A stretch of 64,000 nucleotides of DNA from Actinoplanes sp. M2I2 (GCF_023544445.1 NZ_JALPVJ010000010.1:310001-374000); one strand, 5' to 3'. Shown: positions 25,507-34,169, counted from the first letter of the stretch. Numbers and translations are program-made. The notes: generated by a model from the letters alone, not told the origin.

Positions 25507-26811
25507 GTGCGGGGTTGGTTCGACCAGGCCATCGGTGGCCTGCCGCGGCAGTTCTGGCTGCTCTGGACCGGGACGCTGATCAACCGGCTCGGCTCGTTCG
25601 TGGTGATCTTCCTGGCCATCTACCTGACCAGTGACCGGCACTTCTCGCAGAGCCAGGCCGGCCTGGTCATCGGCCTCTACGGCGTCGGTGGCGCGCTCGG
25701 CACCACGGTCGGCGGCGTGCTGGCCGACCGCTGGGGTCGCAAGCCGACGATGGTGACCGCCCAGTTCGGCGCGGCCGCACTGATGCTGACGCTCGGCTTC
25801 GCGCACCACTACAGCCAGATCATCACGGTCACGTTCCTGCTCGGCTTCTTCAGCGAGGCGGTGCGACCGGCCTTCTCGGCGATGATGGTCGACGTCGTGC
25901 CCGAACGCGACCGTGTCCGGGCGTTCTCGCTCAACTACTGGGCCATCAACCTGGGCTTCGCGCTGGCCGCGATCGGCGCCGGCCTCGCCGCCAAGGTCGA
26001 CTACCTGCTGCTCTTCGTGGTCGACGCGGGCACCACGCTGATCACCGCGCTGATCCTGCTGACTCTCGTGCGGGAGACCCGTCCTTCCCGTACGGCGGCC
26101 CGCCCGGCCGCCGGCACCGGTGGTGCCGGTGGCGGTCTGATCACCGTGCTGCGCGACCGGGTCTTCGTCACGTATCTGCTGGTTTCGCTGGGCGGCATCG
26201 TCGTGATGATGCAGCACATGTCGACGCTGCCGATCGCGATGACCGCCGACGGCTTGTCCGCGGCGACGTACGGCTGGGTGATCGCGGTCAACGGCGTGCT
26301 CATCGTCCTGGGGCAGTTGTTCGTGCCCAAGCTGATCGGCGGGCGCGAGCCGTCCCGGGTGCTGGCTCTCGGCTCACTGGTCATCGGGGTGGGCTTCGGG
26401 CTCAACGCCTTCGCCGACGCGTCCTGGTTCTTCGCGCTCAGCGTGGTGATCTGGACGCTCGGCGAGATGATCCAGTCGCCGAGCTACGCGACCACGGTGG
26501 CGGCCCTGTCCCCCGCGGCCATGCGCGGCCGCTACCAGGGCCTCAACTCCCTGTCATGGTCGGCCGGAACGGCCCTGGCCCCGATCGCCGGCGGCTTCAC
26601 CCAGGAACACTTCGGCGACTCGGTCCTGTGGATCGGGTGTTTCGCCGTCTGCGCGCTGGTCGCTGTCGGCCACCTGGTCTCCGGGCCTAGCCGGCAACGG
26701 CGGATCGAGCAGATCGCCCCGACGGTCGCCTCCACCGAGCCCGCCGAGGTCCCTGTCCCCGCGGTCACCGAACCCGTGGCCGACAGCCCGGCGAAGTTGC
26801 CCACGAGGTAA
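25507..26811 (+). CDS. MFS transporter, MdtH-like drug exporter (first of tandem pair)
   Basis: The 434-residue protein has about 12 hydrophobic segments, with WLLWTGTLINRLGSFVVIFLAIYL as the first and the MFS loop-2/3 signature GGVLADRWGRKPTM after the second. A second RGRYQGL motif lies in the equivalent position of the C-terminal half. It is similar to its downstream neighbour along the full length. Drug or metabolite efflux is inferred from the family only. GTG at 25507 has a GGGGGCGAC run upstream. The C-terminal 45 residues are Pro/Glu-rich and cytoplasmic. Confidence 0.85.
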   Translation: MRGWFDQAIGGLPRQFWLLWTGTLINRLGSFVVIFLAIYLTSDRHFSQSQAGLVIGLYGVGGALGTTVGGVLADRWGRKPTMVTAQFGAAALMLTLGFAHHYSQIITVTFLLGFFSEAVRPAFSAMMVDVVPERDRVRAFSLNYWAINLGFALAAIGAGLAAKVDYLLLFVVDAGTTLITALILLTLVRETRPSRTAARPAAGTGGAGGGLITVLRDRVFVTYLLVSLGGIVVMMQHMSTLPIAMTADGLSAATYGWVIAVNGVLIVLGQLFVPKLIGGREPSRVLALGSLVIGVGFGLNAFADASWFFALSVVIWTLGEMIQSPSYATTVAALSPAAMRGRYQGLNSLSWSAGTALAPIAGGFTQEHFGDSVLWIGCFAVCALVAVGHLVSGPSRQRRIEQIAPTVASTEPAEVPVPAVTEPVADSPAKLPTR

Positions 26812-26855
26812 CGTCGGCATCTGTTAAGACGGTTACCCAATAGGGGGAGCGGCCC

Positions 26856-28082
26856 GTGCGGGCATGGCTTCGGGACACGGCCGGCGGGCTCTCCGCCACA
26901 TACTGGTACCTCTGGACCGGCCTGCTGATCAACCGGGTCGGCGGTTTCGCGGTGCTCTTCCTGTCGCTGTACCTGACTTCCCAGCGCGAGGCCGGCACCG
27001 CCCAGGCCGGGCTCATCGTCGGCACGTACGGGATCGGCGGTCTGGCCGGAACCCTGGCCGGCGGCGTCCTCACCGACCGCTGGGGCCGCCGCCGCACCCT
27101 GCTGGTGTCGCACTTCGCCACCGTCGCCGCGCTGGCCGTTCTGGCCTTCACCACCGACCTCGTGCTGATCGCCGTGCTGTGCGCCCTGCTCGGCGTGGCC
27201 CAGTCGATGTCCGCCCCCGCCTTCGTCGCCGCGATCATCGACGTGACACCGGCCGACAAACGGTCACGCGCCTTCAACCTCCAGTTCTGGGCGCTCAACC
27301 TCGGCCTGGCCGGAGCCTCGCTGCTGGCCGGTCTGCTGGCCCAGTGGAGCTACCAGGGCCTGTTCCTGATCGACGCGGCCTGCACGCTGATCACCGGCCT
27401 GCTGATCGCGTGGAAGGTCCCGGAGACCCTGCGGCACCCGGTGTCCCGGGGCGCGACCCGCGGCGGACTCGGCACCGTGCTGACCGACCGGATCTTCCTG
27501 GTCTTCGTCGGCCTCACCCTGATCCAGGCCCTGATCTACACGCAGTCCAGCACGATCGTCCCGCTGGCGATGGACGCGGACGGGTTGAGCCCGGCCGCGT
27601 ACGGCTCGGTGGTCGCCCTGGGCGGCGCCCTGATCGTGCTCGGGCAGCTCTTCGTGCCCCGCCTGATCGACGGCCACCGCAAGGCCCGCGTGCTGGCGCT
27701 GGCCCTGCTGGTCGACGGCGTGGGCTTCGCCCTGCTGGCGGTGGCCGACCACGTCGCCCTCTACCTGGCCGCCGCGGCGATCTGGACCATCGGCAGCATG
27801 CTCGCCGCACCGCCGAACGCCGAGATCAACTCCGAACTGGCGCCGCTGGCTCTGCGCGGCCGCTACCAGGCGGTGTTCTTCCTGACCTTCCCGGCCGCGT
27901 CGTTCCTGGCGCCCTCGCTGGGCGGAGCTGGGTTGCAATACCTGGGGAACGCGCACTGGCTCGTCATCGGCGTCCTGGGGGCTGTCGCCGCGGCCCTGCA
28001 CCTGCTGGCCGGACCCCCGCGCGAACGGCGGGTGGCGGCCATCCGCGCCGAGACCGCCACCACCACCGCCGACGTGAGCTGA
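26856..28082 (+). CDS. MFS transporter, MdtH-like drug exporter (second of tandem pair)
   Basis: The 408-residue protein repeats the features of the gene before it: YWYLWTGLLINRVGGFAVLFLSLYLTSQ as the first membrane segment, GGVLTDRWGRRRTLLVS as the MFS signature, APAFVAAIIDVTPADKRSRAFNLQFWALNLGLAGASLLAG in the middle and LRGRYQAVFFLTFPAASFLAP in the second half. The shared wording shows that the pair arose by duplication. The GTG at 26856 follows GGGGGAG. The spacer between the two genes is only 44 bases, so they are probably transcribed together. Confidence 0.85.
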   Translation: MRAWLRDTAGGLSATYWYLWTGLLINRVGGFAVLFLSLYLTSQREAGTAQAGLIVGTYGIGGLAGTLAGGVLTDRWGRRRTLLVSHFATVAALAVLAFTTDLVLIAVLCALLGVAQSMSAPAFVAAIIDVTPADKRSRAFNLQFWALNLGLAGASLLAGLLAQWSYQGLFLIDAACTLITGLLIAWKVPETLRHPVSRGATRGGLGTVLTDRIFLVFVGLTLIQALIYTQSSTIVPLAMDADGLSPAAYGSVVALGGALIVLGQLFVPRLIDGHRKARVLALALLVDGVGFALLAVADHVALYLAAAAIWTIGSMLAAPPNAEINSELAPLALRGRYQAVFFLTFPAASFLAPSLGGAGLQYLGNAHWLVIGVLGAVAAALHLLAGPPRERRVAAIRAETATTTADVS

Positions 28083-28109
28083 CCTCCACCAGACCGGAAC
28101 GCTTACCGT

Positions 28110-28420
28110 GCCCCAGAAGTCCGACCGGCCTTCGGCGCGTCCTGTTCCAGCATGTGATCGTCGGCGGAGCGCCAGACCATCACCGAATTCCGACCGGCCC
28201 GCGACGCCCTCTGTTCCAGGAATCCGACGCGGCTGCGGCCCGACCCTCGACACGTCCTGCTCCAGCGTCTGATCGTCGGCGGCGCGTCGGCCCATCACCG
28301 AATTCCGAACGGCCTACGGCCCGAACCCGAGACGCATCCTGCCTTAGAAGTCCGATCCGGCTGCGGCCGAACCCGAGACGTGTCCCGCCTCGGGAATTTG
28401 ACCGGCCGGCGGCCCGAACA
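28110..28420. repeat. Degenerate repeat cluster downstream of the MFS pair
   Basis: CATCACCGAATTCCGA followed by CGGCC-like bases occurs twice, and the blocks 28141-28203 and 28256-28318 are aligned with a period of 115 bases. Shorter variants of CCGAACCCGAGACG and of TCCGA-CGGC-GCGGCC recur several more times between them and up to about 28400. I see no coding function; the array overlaps the 3' end of the broken phosphotransferase gene, and repeat spread may have helped to destroy it. Confidence 0.6.
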
Positions 28421-28950
28421 CAGACGCGCCCTGGCCGAATGTCCCGAGCACGGCGAATCTGGCGTCCAGGTCGTCCACCCACTGGGCCGGGGTGCGGCCG
28501 TCCGGCAAGGCGACGCCGGCCTCGGCCCGCCACAGCGCGTCGCCGAGAACGGTGCGCACGTGCCAGGCCATGATCCGGTCCACCTCCACCGTCGTGCCGG
28601 AGAGTTGCTCGTACTGCTTCACCGCGGCCAGGAACAGCTCGGGGCCGCAGTCACCGGGCAGGCATCGCAGGTCGAATTCGGGTTCGCCGGGGCCTGCCGT
28701 CTCCAGATCGATAACGGCAACCGCGGCGCGGCCGCCGGGAGCAGTTTGAGCACGCGGGCCTGGTGGCAGATACGTCGTGCGGGCGGTTCGGCCCAGGCGA
28801 ACTTGACCACGTAGCGCCCGTCGACCACGGCGCTGGCGCCCCACCAGAGCGGATCGTCCTGGGGCTCGAGCCCGCGAGGCTCGATCGTGCTCTCGGCCAG
28901 TTCCGGGGCCACCGAGCGCAGCGCTGACCGCCGCAGGACCTCACCGCCGC
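28344..28950 (-). pseudogene. Aminoglycoside-phosphotransferase-like gene with internal deletion and frameshift
   Basis: The N-terminal part is read in one frame (EPQDDPLWWGASAVVDGRYVVKFAWAEPPARRICHQARVL to about LPAAAPRLP, 28890-28720), the C-terminal part in another (VAVIDLETAGPGEPEFDLRCLPGD to about FAVLGTFG, 28725-28430). APH-type kinases have about 100 residues between these blocks, including the catalytic HGDxxxxN loop; here they meet directly at about 28720-28735. The product could not phosphorylate anything. The stop of the second frame is at 28344-28346. The position of the original start is unclear. The direction is the same as the SAP-domain gene upstream. Confidence 0.75.
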
Positions 28951-28953
28951 ACG

Positions 28954-28980
28954 AAAAAAGGACGGCCCGCAGGCCGTCCT
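28954..28980 (-). terminator. Rho-independent terminator (minus strand)
   Basis: AGGACGGCC (28959-28967) pairs perfectly with GGCCGTCCT (28972-28980) around the loop CGCA, and on the minus strand the stem is followed by six T residues. A U-tract terminator is rare in this window. It ends a minus-strand transcript that enters from the right, either the SAP-domain gene or a separate small RNA. Confidence 0.85.
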
Positions 28981-29298
28981 GTTGGCGCCGGCGGCGGCGG
29001 ACGACGCCCATCCCCATAGGCGTCGCCCGCACTAACCGCCGGTCTCGGGTCGCGCCGTCCCCCAACGGCATATGCCACCCGTCCCCAAACGCCGGCCGCG
29101 GCGATCGTCTCCGATCAACCAGTTCCCCGAACTAACGGTCCGACGTCCATTGATTACGCTAGTTGCGGCAGTCAAGGCAGACAAGCCAACTGGCTGTCTG
29201 CCATCTGTCTGCACCATCACAGTCACCCACTATTAGCCGATCGGCGGATGACCTGTCCCACATCTGGTTCGGACAAACAAGACAGTTCGGGCGTTCGT
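28981..29298 (-). other. Gene-free, hairpin-rich stretch; possible small structured RNA
   Basis: No coding region is supported. Upstream of the U-tract terminator the minus strand has a series of hairpins: GACGCC/GGCGTC (29003-29008 with 29019-29024), GGCATATGCC (29067-29076), GATCG/CGATC (29103-29107 with 29112-29116) and AGTTC/GAACT (29121-29125 with 29129-29133). Four of the loops or flanks hold GGGGA on the minus strand. A bulged 11-pair hairpin lies at 29176-29202. The part from about 29140 to 29260 is clearly AT-richer than the rest of the window. It may be a long 3' untranslated region or a small RNA. Confidence 0.35.
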
Positions 29299-30540
29299 CT
29301 ATTCGTCGGGGTTGTCGAGCTGGAAGAAGTTGCTGCGCTCGCCGCCCGACCGCCGCTCCTGATAGATGAAGTTCAGCCGCCGCTTGTCGAAGGCCTCGAA
29401 CCATTCCGCCCAACTGACCTCGACGAGCCCGTCACCCGCGTAGCCGGGGAAATCGAAACGCAGCACACCGAGATGGCCGTCGTGCTGGGTGCCGGCCACG
29501 GTCGACGGCACCGCGCGCCGCGACTTGGCCCACTGGCGGATCACGTCGTGGTCGGTGGTGACCAGGCTGCGACCGTTGCGCTCCGGCTTGTCGGAGGTCG
29601 ACGTGATCTCCTGCGAGTAGTCGAGCGAGCGCGAGGCATTCTTGCCGGACCGCTTGCCGCCCGCCTTCTCGCCGCTCTTCACGACAGCGCCCGACTTCGC
29701 AACCGTGCTCTTCTTCGCCGCGCCACCGCTCTTCGCCGCGCCGCTGCTTTTCGCGCCGCCGTTCGCCGCTCTGCCGTTCGCCGCGCCGCTGCGCGCGGAA
29801 GAGCCGCTCGCCTTGGCTGCGCCGCTCGCCTTGGAGGTCGCGCCCTTGGAAGTGGAAGCCTTCGAAGCGGAGCTCGACGCCTTGGAGGCGGAGGCCTTAG
29901 GGCTCGACGCCTTGGAGGTGGAGGCCTTGGGGCTCGACGCCTTGGAGCTGGAAGCCTTGGAGGTCGATGCCTTGGAGCTGGAAGCCTTGGAGCTGGACGC
30001 CTTGACGGAGGAGGCCTTGTTGCCCCGCGCCGACTTCAGCTCAGCCTTGACATAGCGCTCGACCAGCTCGGGCTTCTTCATGTCGTCGGCGCCCTTGACC
30101 CCGAGCTTCGCCAGCTTGGTGCGCAGCTCCGACGCCTTCATCCGAGCGATCTTGCTCTCGCTCACCTCAGGCGTGTTCGGGGTGTCGTTGTGGCTGGTCG
30201 GGTTCTTCCCGCCCTTGGCCGACGACTTCGAACCCGACGCCTTCGAACCCGAAGACTTCGAGGACGTGGACTTCGACGACGGGGATTTCGAAGCGGGAGA
30301 CTTCGAGGACGTGGACTTCGACGACGGGGATTTCGAAGCGGGAGACTTCGACGCCGACACCTCAGACTTGATCATCTTCTTGACCAGGTCGGGTTTCTTC
30401 AGGTCTTCGGTCCCCTTGACGCCGCGACTCTTGAGTTCGCGCCGCAGCTCGTCGACCTTCATCCGAGCGATCTTGCTCTCGCTCACGTCCGGCGTATTGG
30501 GGGTGTCGTTCCGGCTCTTGGTGGTCTTCGTGGCGGCCAC
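29299..30540 (-). CDS. Histone H1-like protein with two SAP/Rho-N-like modules and a C-terminal conserved domain
   Basis: The 413-residue protein has two related helix-extended-loop-helix modules, IARMKVDELRRELKSRGVKGTEDLKKPDLVKKM (about 25-60) and IARMKASELRTKLAKLGVKGADDMKKPELVERYV (about 130-165), each preceded by NDTPNTP-VSESK. Such SAP or Rho-N-like folds bind nucleic acid. A Ser/Lys/Ala-rich disordered tract like histone H1 tails runs to about residue 300. The last 105 residues (LDYSQEITSTSDKPERNGRSL to FFQLDNPDE) form a separate globular domain seen in other actinobacterial proteins of unknown function. GTG at 30540 has AGAGGTG eight bases upstream. A nucleoid-associated role is inferred. 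Confidence 0.75.
   Translation of the reverse strand: MAATKTTKSRNDTPNTPDVSESKIARMKVDELRRELKSRGVKGTEDLKKPDLVKKMIKSEVSASKSPASKSPSSKSTSSKSPASKSPSSKSTSSKSSGSKASGSKSSAKGGKNPTSHNDTPNTPEVSESKIARMKASELRTKLAKLGVKGADDMKKPELVERYVKAELKSARGNKASSVKASSSKASSSKASTSKASSSKASSPKASTSKASSPKASASKASSSASKASTSKGATSKASGAAKASGSSARSGAANGRAANGGAKSSGAAKSGGAAKKSTVAKSGAVVKSGEKAGGKRSGKNASRSLDYSQEITSTSDKPERNGRSLVTTDHDVIRQWAKSRRAVPSTVAGTQHDGHLGVLRFDFPGYAGDGLVEVSWAEWFEAFDKRRLNFIYQERRSGGERSNFFQLDNPDE
30254..30343. repeat. Exact 45-bp tandem duplication inside the SAP-domain gene
   Basis: Two exact 45-base copies follow each other at 30254-30298 and 30299-30343. Each encodes a 15-residue block of SKS(P/T)-type residues in the linker of the H1-like protein. 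An exact in-frame repeat means that the linker length is likely to vary between strains. Confidence 0.85.
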
Positions 30541-30649
30541 GCCGTTTCACCTCTTATTCATCGGCGGTTTCCTATCACCCCTCAATTACCCGGTCGCGCC
30601 GGGCCGACACCCGTTTACGCCTTTCCGGGTCATCCACCGAAATGGACGG

Positions 30650-31135
30650 TCAGGATTCGTCCGACGGAGCGAGGTGTTTGAACGCCTGCAGATTGGCCAC
30701 CGACTCGCCGCGCTTGACCCGCCACTCCCACTCGCGCCGGATCGACGAACCGAACCCGATCTCGAGCATGGTGTCGAACGACTCGTCGGCGTACGTCAGG
30801 ACGGCCCCCAGCAACCGGTCGAGCTCGTCCTCGTCGAGGCCGCCGAGCGACACCCGCCCGGTCAGATAGACGTCGCCCGCCGCGTCGATCGAGAACGACA
30901 CCCCGTACATGCGGGCGTTGCGCCGCAGCAGCCAGGCCCAGAGCTGCTCGTGGTGCTCGTCGGGACGCCGCATCACGAACGCCTCGACGCGCAGCGCGTG
31001 CTCGCCGACGATCAGATTGCACGCCGTCTTGAGCTTGTGCGTGCCGGGCAGCGTCACGACGTACGAGCCCTCGCCGGTGGACTCCCACTCGAGTTCCCGG
31101 GCGGTCAGCGTCCGCTCGATCAGGTCGGTCACCAT
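30650..31135 (-). CDS. YbjN domain-containing protein
   Basis: The 161-residue protein has the YbjN/type III secretion chaperone-like fold features: the first half LEWESTGEGSYVVTLPGTHKLKTACNLIVGEHALRVEAFVMRRPDE, then HHEQLWAWLLRRNARMYGVSFSIDAAGDVYLTGRVSLGG. No enzymatic residues are visible. Its start overlaps the mshA stop by seven bases, so it is translated with mshA. The same gene follows mshA in other actinobacteria as I recall. Its role is unknown; chaperone-like function is a family guess. Confidence 0.75.
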   Translation of the reverse strand: MVTDLIERTLTARELEWESTGEGSYVVTLPGTHKLKTACNLIVGEHALRVEAFVMRRPDEHHEQLWAWLLRRNARMYGVSFSIDAAGDVYLTGRVSLGGLDEDELDRLLGAVLTYADESFDTMLEIGFGSSIRREWEWRVKRGESVANLQAFKHLAPSDES

Positions 31136-32397
31136 GCGTACGCCTCCAGGCGCTTCGCGATCAGGGCGCGGTGCTCGGTCACGGCCTCACGGTAGACCCG
31201 CACCAGCCCCTCGGCCGTCCGGTCCCAGGAGAAGTCGGACGCGTGCGCGACCGCCCCGGCCGACAGCCGCCGCAACCGTCGCGGCTCGGCGAGCAGACCG
31301 TCGAGCACCCGCGCCCAGTCGCCCGGATGGTGCCCGTCGACCAGAACCCCGCTCAACCCGTCCCGTACGGCGGTGACCAGCCCACCGACCGCGGCGGCGA
31401 CCACCGGCGTGCCGCAGGCCTGGGCCTCGAGGGCGACCAGCCCGAACGACTCGTTGTAGGAGGGCACGGCGACCAGGTCGGCGCTGCGGTAGAGGGCAGC
31501 CAGCCCGGCGCTGTCCTGGGGCGGGAGGAAGACGACCGAGTCGCGGACGCCCAGCGAGTCGGCGAGCTCGATGAGCGCGGTCGGCCGGTCGAGCCCGGTG
31601 CCGCTCGGCCCGCCACAGATGACCAGCGTGGTGTCCGGCGCTCGCATCTCGGCCAGCGCCGAGATCAGCACGTCGGGCGCCTTGAGCGGTTGGATGCGGC
31701 CGACGAAGGCGATCACCTTGCCCCGGTCGGGCAGCCCGAACCGCGCCCGGTCGGCCGGCCCGGGACGGAACCGGTCGAGGTCGACGCCCGGCTGCACGAC
31801 GGCGAGGCGAGCCGGGTCGGCGTCGTAGTAGGCGACCAGATCCTGCGCCTCGAAGCGGGTGTTGGCGACCAGGTGGTCGGACTCGGCGACCACCTGCTCC
31901 TCGCCGATCACGCGGGCTTTCGGCTCGGGCCGGTCACCGGCCGCGATCAGCCTGTTCTTCACCTTGGCCAGGGTGTGCGCGGTGTGCACGTGCGGCACGC
32001 CCCAGCGTTCCCGGGCCAGCCAGCCGACCTGACCGGACAGCCAGTAGTGCGAGTGGATCAGGTCGTAGTGGCCCGGCGGGTGCGCCGCCTCGGCCCGCAG
32101 CACGCCGTGCGTGAAGGCGCACAGCTGCGCCGGCAGCTCTTCCTTGGAGAGTCCCTCGAACGGCCCGGAGGTCACGTGCCGGACGGTGACCCCCGGGGCC
32201 ATCTCGACGATCGGGGGCAGGTCGCCGCGGGTGGCGCGGGTGAAGATCTCGACTTCGACGCCGAGGCGGGCGAGCCGCTTGCTGACCTCGACGATGTACA
32301 CGTTCATGCCGCCGGCGTCGCCGGTGCCCGGCTGCTCGAGCGGGGACGTGTGAACCGAGAGGGTGGCGATGCGCCGGGGGGTCGGCCATTCTGCCAC
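31129..32397 (-). CDS. mshA: D-inositol-3-phosphate glycosyltransferase MshA
   Basis: The 422-residue GT4 glycosyltransferase makes the first intermediate of mycothiol from UDP-GlcNAc and 1-L-myo-inositol-1-phosphate. The family-specific LSVHTSPLEQPGTGDAGGMNVYI at the N-terminus and IHSHYWLSGQVGWLARERWGVPHVHTAHTLAKVKN are nearly diagnostic for MshA. FVGRIQPLKAPDVLI and PSYNESFGLVALEAQACGTPVVAA form the donor site. Start is ATG at 32397. Presence of mycothiol fits an actinobacterium and gives context to the glutaredoxin-like protein at 10.6 kb. It is divergent from the SDR gene. Confidence 0.95.
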   Translation of the reverse strand: MAEWPTPRRIATLSVHTSPLEQPGTGDAGGMNVYIVEVSKRLARLGVEVEIFTRATRGDLPPIVEMAPGVTVRHVTSGPFEGLSKEELPAQLCAFTHGVLRAEAAHPPGHYDLIHSHYWLSGQVGWLARERWGVPHVHTAHTLAKVKNRLIAAGDRPEPKARVIGEEQVVAESDHLVANTRFEAQDLVAYYDADPARLAVVQPGVDLDRFRPGPADRARFGLPDRGKVIAFVGRIQPLKAPDVLISALAEMRAPDTTLVICGGPSGTGLDRPTALIELADSLGVRDSVVFLPPQDSAGLAALYRSADLVAVPSYNESFGLVALEAQACGTPVVAAAVGGLVTAVRDGLSGVLVDGHHPGDWARVLDGLLAEPRRLRRLSAGAVAHASDFSWDRTAEGLVRVYREAVTEHRALIAKRLEAYAW

Positions 32398-32521
32398 GGT
32401 TGTTCCTCCTGGGCGGGTGACACGGGGATTGTTGCGCCGTCGTTAATCTTCCCCGCCGTGGTGCGCCGAACCACAATCCCGCCGCCCGGGGGTGACTCAT
32501 CTCATCGGGAAGGATGGGGGC

Positions 32522-33283
32522 ATGCAGAACATCGCTGTGATCACGGGTGCGTCGAGCGGCATCGGGGCGGCCACCGCCCGCCGGCTCGCCACCGAGGGAT
32601 TCCACGTCGTCGCGGCGGCGCGGCGGGCCGACCGGCTGAAAGCCCTGGTCGACGAGATCGGTCCGGCGGCGACCGCGGTCGAGTGCGACGTCACGTCGGC
32701 CGAGGCCGTCGCGTCGCTGGCCGCGGCCGTCGAGGCGCTCGGCGGGCCGGTGACGCTGCTGGTCAACAACGCGGGCGGGGCGTTCGGCCTGGACCCGGTC
32801 GCGTCCGGCTCGGCCGGCGACTGGCAATCGATGTACGACGTCAACGTGCTCGGCACGCTGCGGGTCACCCAGGCGCTGCTGCCGGCCCTGGAGGCGAGCG
32901 GCAACGGGACGATCGTGACGGTCGGCTCGACCGCGGCGTTCACGGTCTATGAGGGCGGCGGCGGTTACACGGCGGCCAAGCACGCCCAGACCGCCCTGGT
33001 CGGCACCCTGCGGCTCGAACTGTCGGGCAAGCCGGTGCGGGTCGTCGAGATCGACCCGGGCATGGTGCGCACCGACGAGTTCTCGCTCAAGCGTTTCGGC
33101 GGTGACCAGGCCCGGGCCGACGCGATCTACGACGGTGTCCGGGAACCGCTCGTGGCCGACGACATCGCCGACATCATCGCCTTCGCCGCGACCCGCCCGC
33201 ATCACGTCAACCTCGACCGCATCGTGGTGCGCCCGATCGCACAGGCGGCCCAGCACAAGGTCCACCGCGAGAAGGCGCCGTGA
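32522..33283 (+). CDS. Short-chain dehydrogenase/reductase (SDR) family oxidoreductase
   Basis: The 253-residue protein is a classical SDR: AVITGASSGIGAATARRLA binds the cofactor, ARRADRL suggests NADP preference, LLVNNAGG is the structural motif, and VGSTAAF with YTAAKHAQ gives the catalytic Ser, Tyr and Lys. The sequence is close to the serine/3-hydroxy acid dehydrogenase (YdfG) group, with PGMVRTDEFSLKRFGGD. The substrate is unknown. ATG at 32522 follows GGAAGG. It is followed after 34 bases by the methyltransferase gene. Confidence 0.9.
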   Translation: MQNIAVITGASSGIGAATARRLATEGFHVVAAARRADRLKALVDEIGPAATAVECDVTSAEAVASLAAAVEALGGPVTLLVNNAGGAFGLDPVASGSAGDWQSMYDVNVLGTLRVTQALLPALEASGNGTIVTVGSTAAFTVYEGGGGYTAAKHAQTALVGTLRLELSGKPVRVVEIDPGMVRTDEFSLKRFGGDQARADAIYDGVREPLVADDIADIIAFAATRPHHVNLDRIVVRPIAQAAQHKVHREKAP

Positions 33284-33317
33284 CCGGCCGCACCGGGGCC
33301 GAGGCATAGGGCAGGGC

Positions 33318-34085
33318 ATGTCGCGGCCGACGCGGCGCCCGGTCGGCGCGATCACCCGGGGGACGACCAACCCCAACCGGCTGCGCCGCGTGGACAACTA
33401 CGTGGCGTACCGGTGCGGTGATCCCCTGCGCGACGCGACCGACCCGCTGGTGATCGACCTGGGCTACGGCGCCACCCCGGTCACGGCCGTGGAGTTGCGG
33501 GCCCGCCTGGCGGCGGCGGTCCGGCCGGATGTGACCGTGGTCGGTCTCGAGATCGATCCCGTACGGGTCGCGGCCGCTCAGCCGTACGCCGATCCCCCGC
33601 ACCTGGAGTTCCGGCGCGGCGGCTTCGAGCTGGCCGGGCTGCGACCGGTGGTGGTCCGAGCCTTCAACGTGCTGCGGCAGTACTCCGAGGACGAGGTGCC
33701 CGGGGCCTGGGCGGCGATGACCGCGACCGGCGCGGTGCTGGTCGAGGGCACCAGCGACGAGCTGGGCCGCATCGCCACCTGGGTCGTCGTCGAAGCCGGC
33801 GGCCCCGGCACGCTGACCTTCTCGGCCCGGCTGGCCGACCTGGATCATCCGGCGACGTTCGCCGAGCGGCTGCCCAAGTCGCTGATCCACCGCAATGTGC
33901 CAGGTGAGCCGGTGCACGACCTGCTGCGGGCGCTGGGGCGGGCCTGGGAGGCCGAGGCGACCCCGTTCGGGCCGCGGCAACGCTGGCTGGCGACCTGCCG
34001 GCGGCTGCGGTCGGAGGGCCGGCCGGTGATCGACGGCCCGGCTCGCTGGCGACTCGGCGAGCTGACCGTGCCGTACCCGTCCTGA
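33318..34085 (+). CDS. Class I SAM-dependent methyltransferase-like protein
   Basis: The 255-residue protein has motif I in LVIDLGYGATPVTAVELRARL, then VTVVGLEIDPVRVAAAQ (motif II, with acidic residue for the ribose) and LRPVVVRAFNVLRQYSEDEVPGAW. In many actinobacteria a protein with this wording is annotated as class I SAM-dependent methyltransferase. The substrate is unknown. ATG at 33318 is preceded by AGGGCAGGG. The stop codon forms the start of a 16-bp tandem repeat that leads to a terminator. Confidence 0.8.
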   Translation: MSRPTRRPVGAITRGTTNPNRLRRVDNYVAYRCGDPLRDATDPLVIDLGYGATPVTAVELRARLAAAVRPDVTVVGLEIDPVRVAAAQPYADPPHLEFRRGGFELAGLRPVVVRAFNVLRQYSEDEVPGAWAAMTATGAVLVEGTSDELGRIATWVVVEAGGPGTLTFSARLADLDHPATFAERLPKSLIHRNVPGEPVHDLLRALGRAWEAEATPFGPRQRWLATCRRLRSEGRPVIDGPARWRLGELTVPYPS

Positions 34086-34169
34086 CCGCCCGGAGGACTG
34101 ACCGCCCGGAAGACTGATCGCCTGGAGGACTGACCGCCTGGAGGACTGACCGCCTGGAGGACTGACCGG
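34082..34169. repeat. 16-bp tandem repeat, 5.5 copies
   Basis: The unit CTGACCGCCTGGAGGA is repeated at 34082, 34098, 34114, 34130, 34146 and, as a half unit, 34162, with one to two changes in the first three copies. It begins in the stop codon of the methyltransferase gene and ends just before the terminator. A minisatellite of this type usually varies in copy number. Confidence 0.85.
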
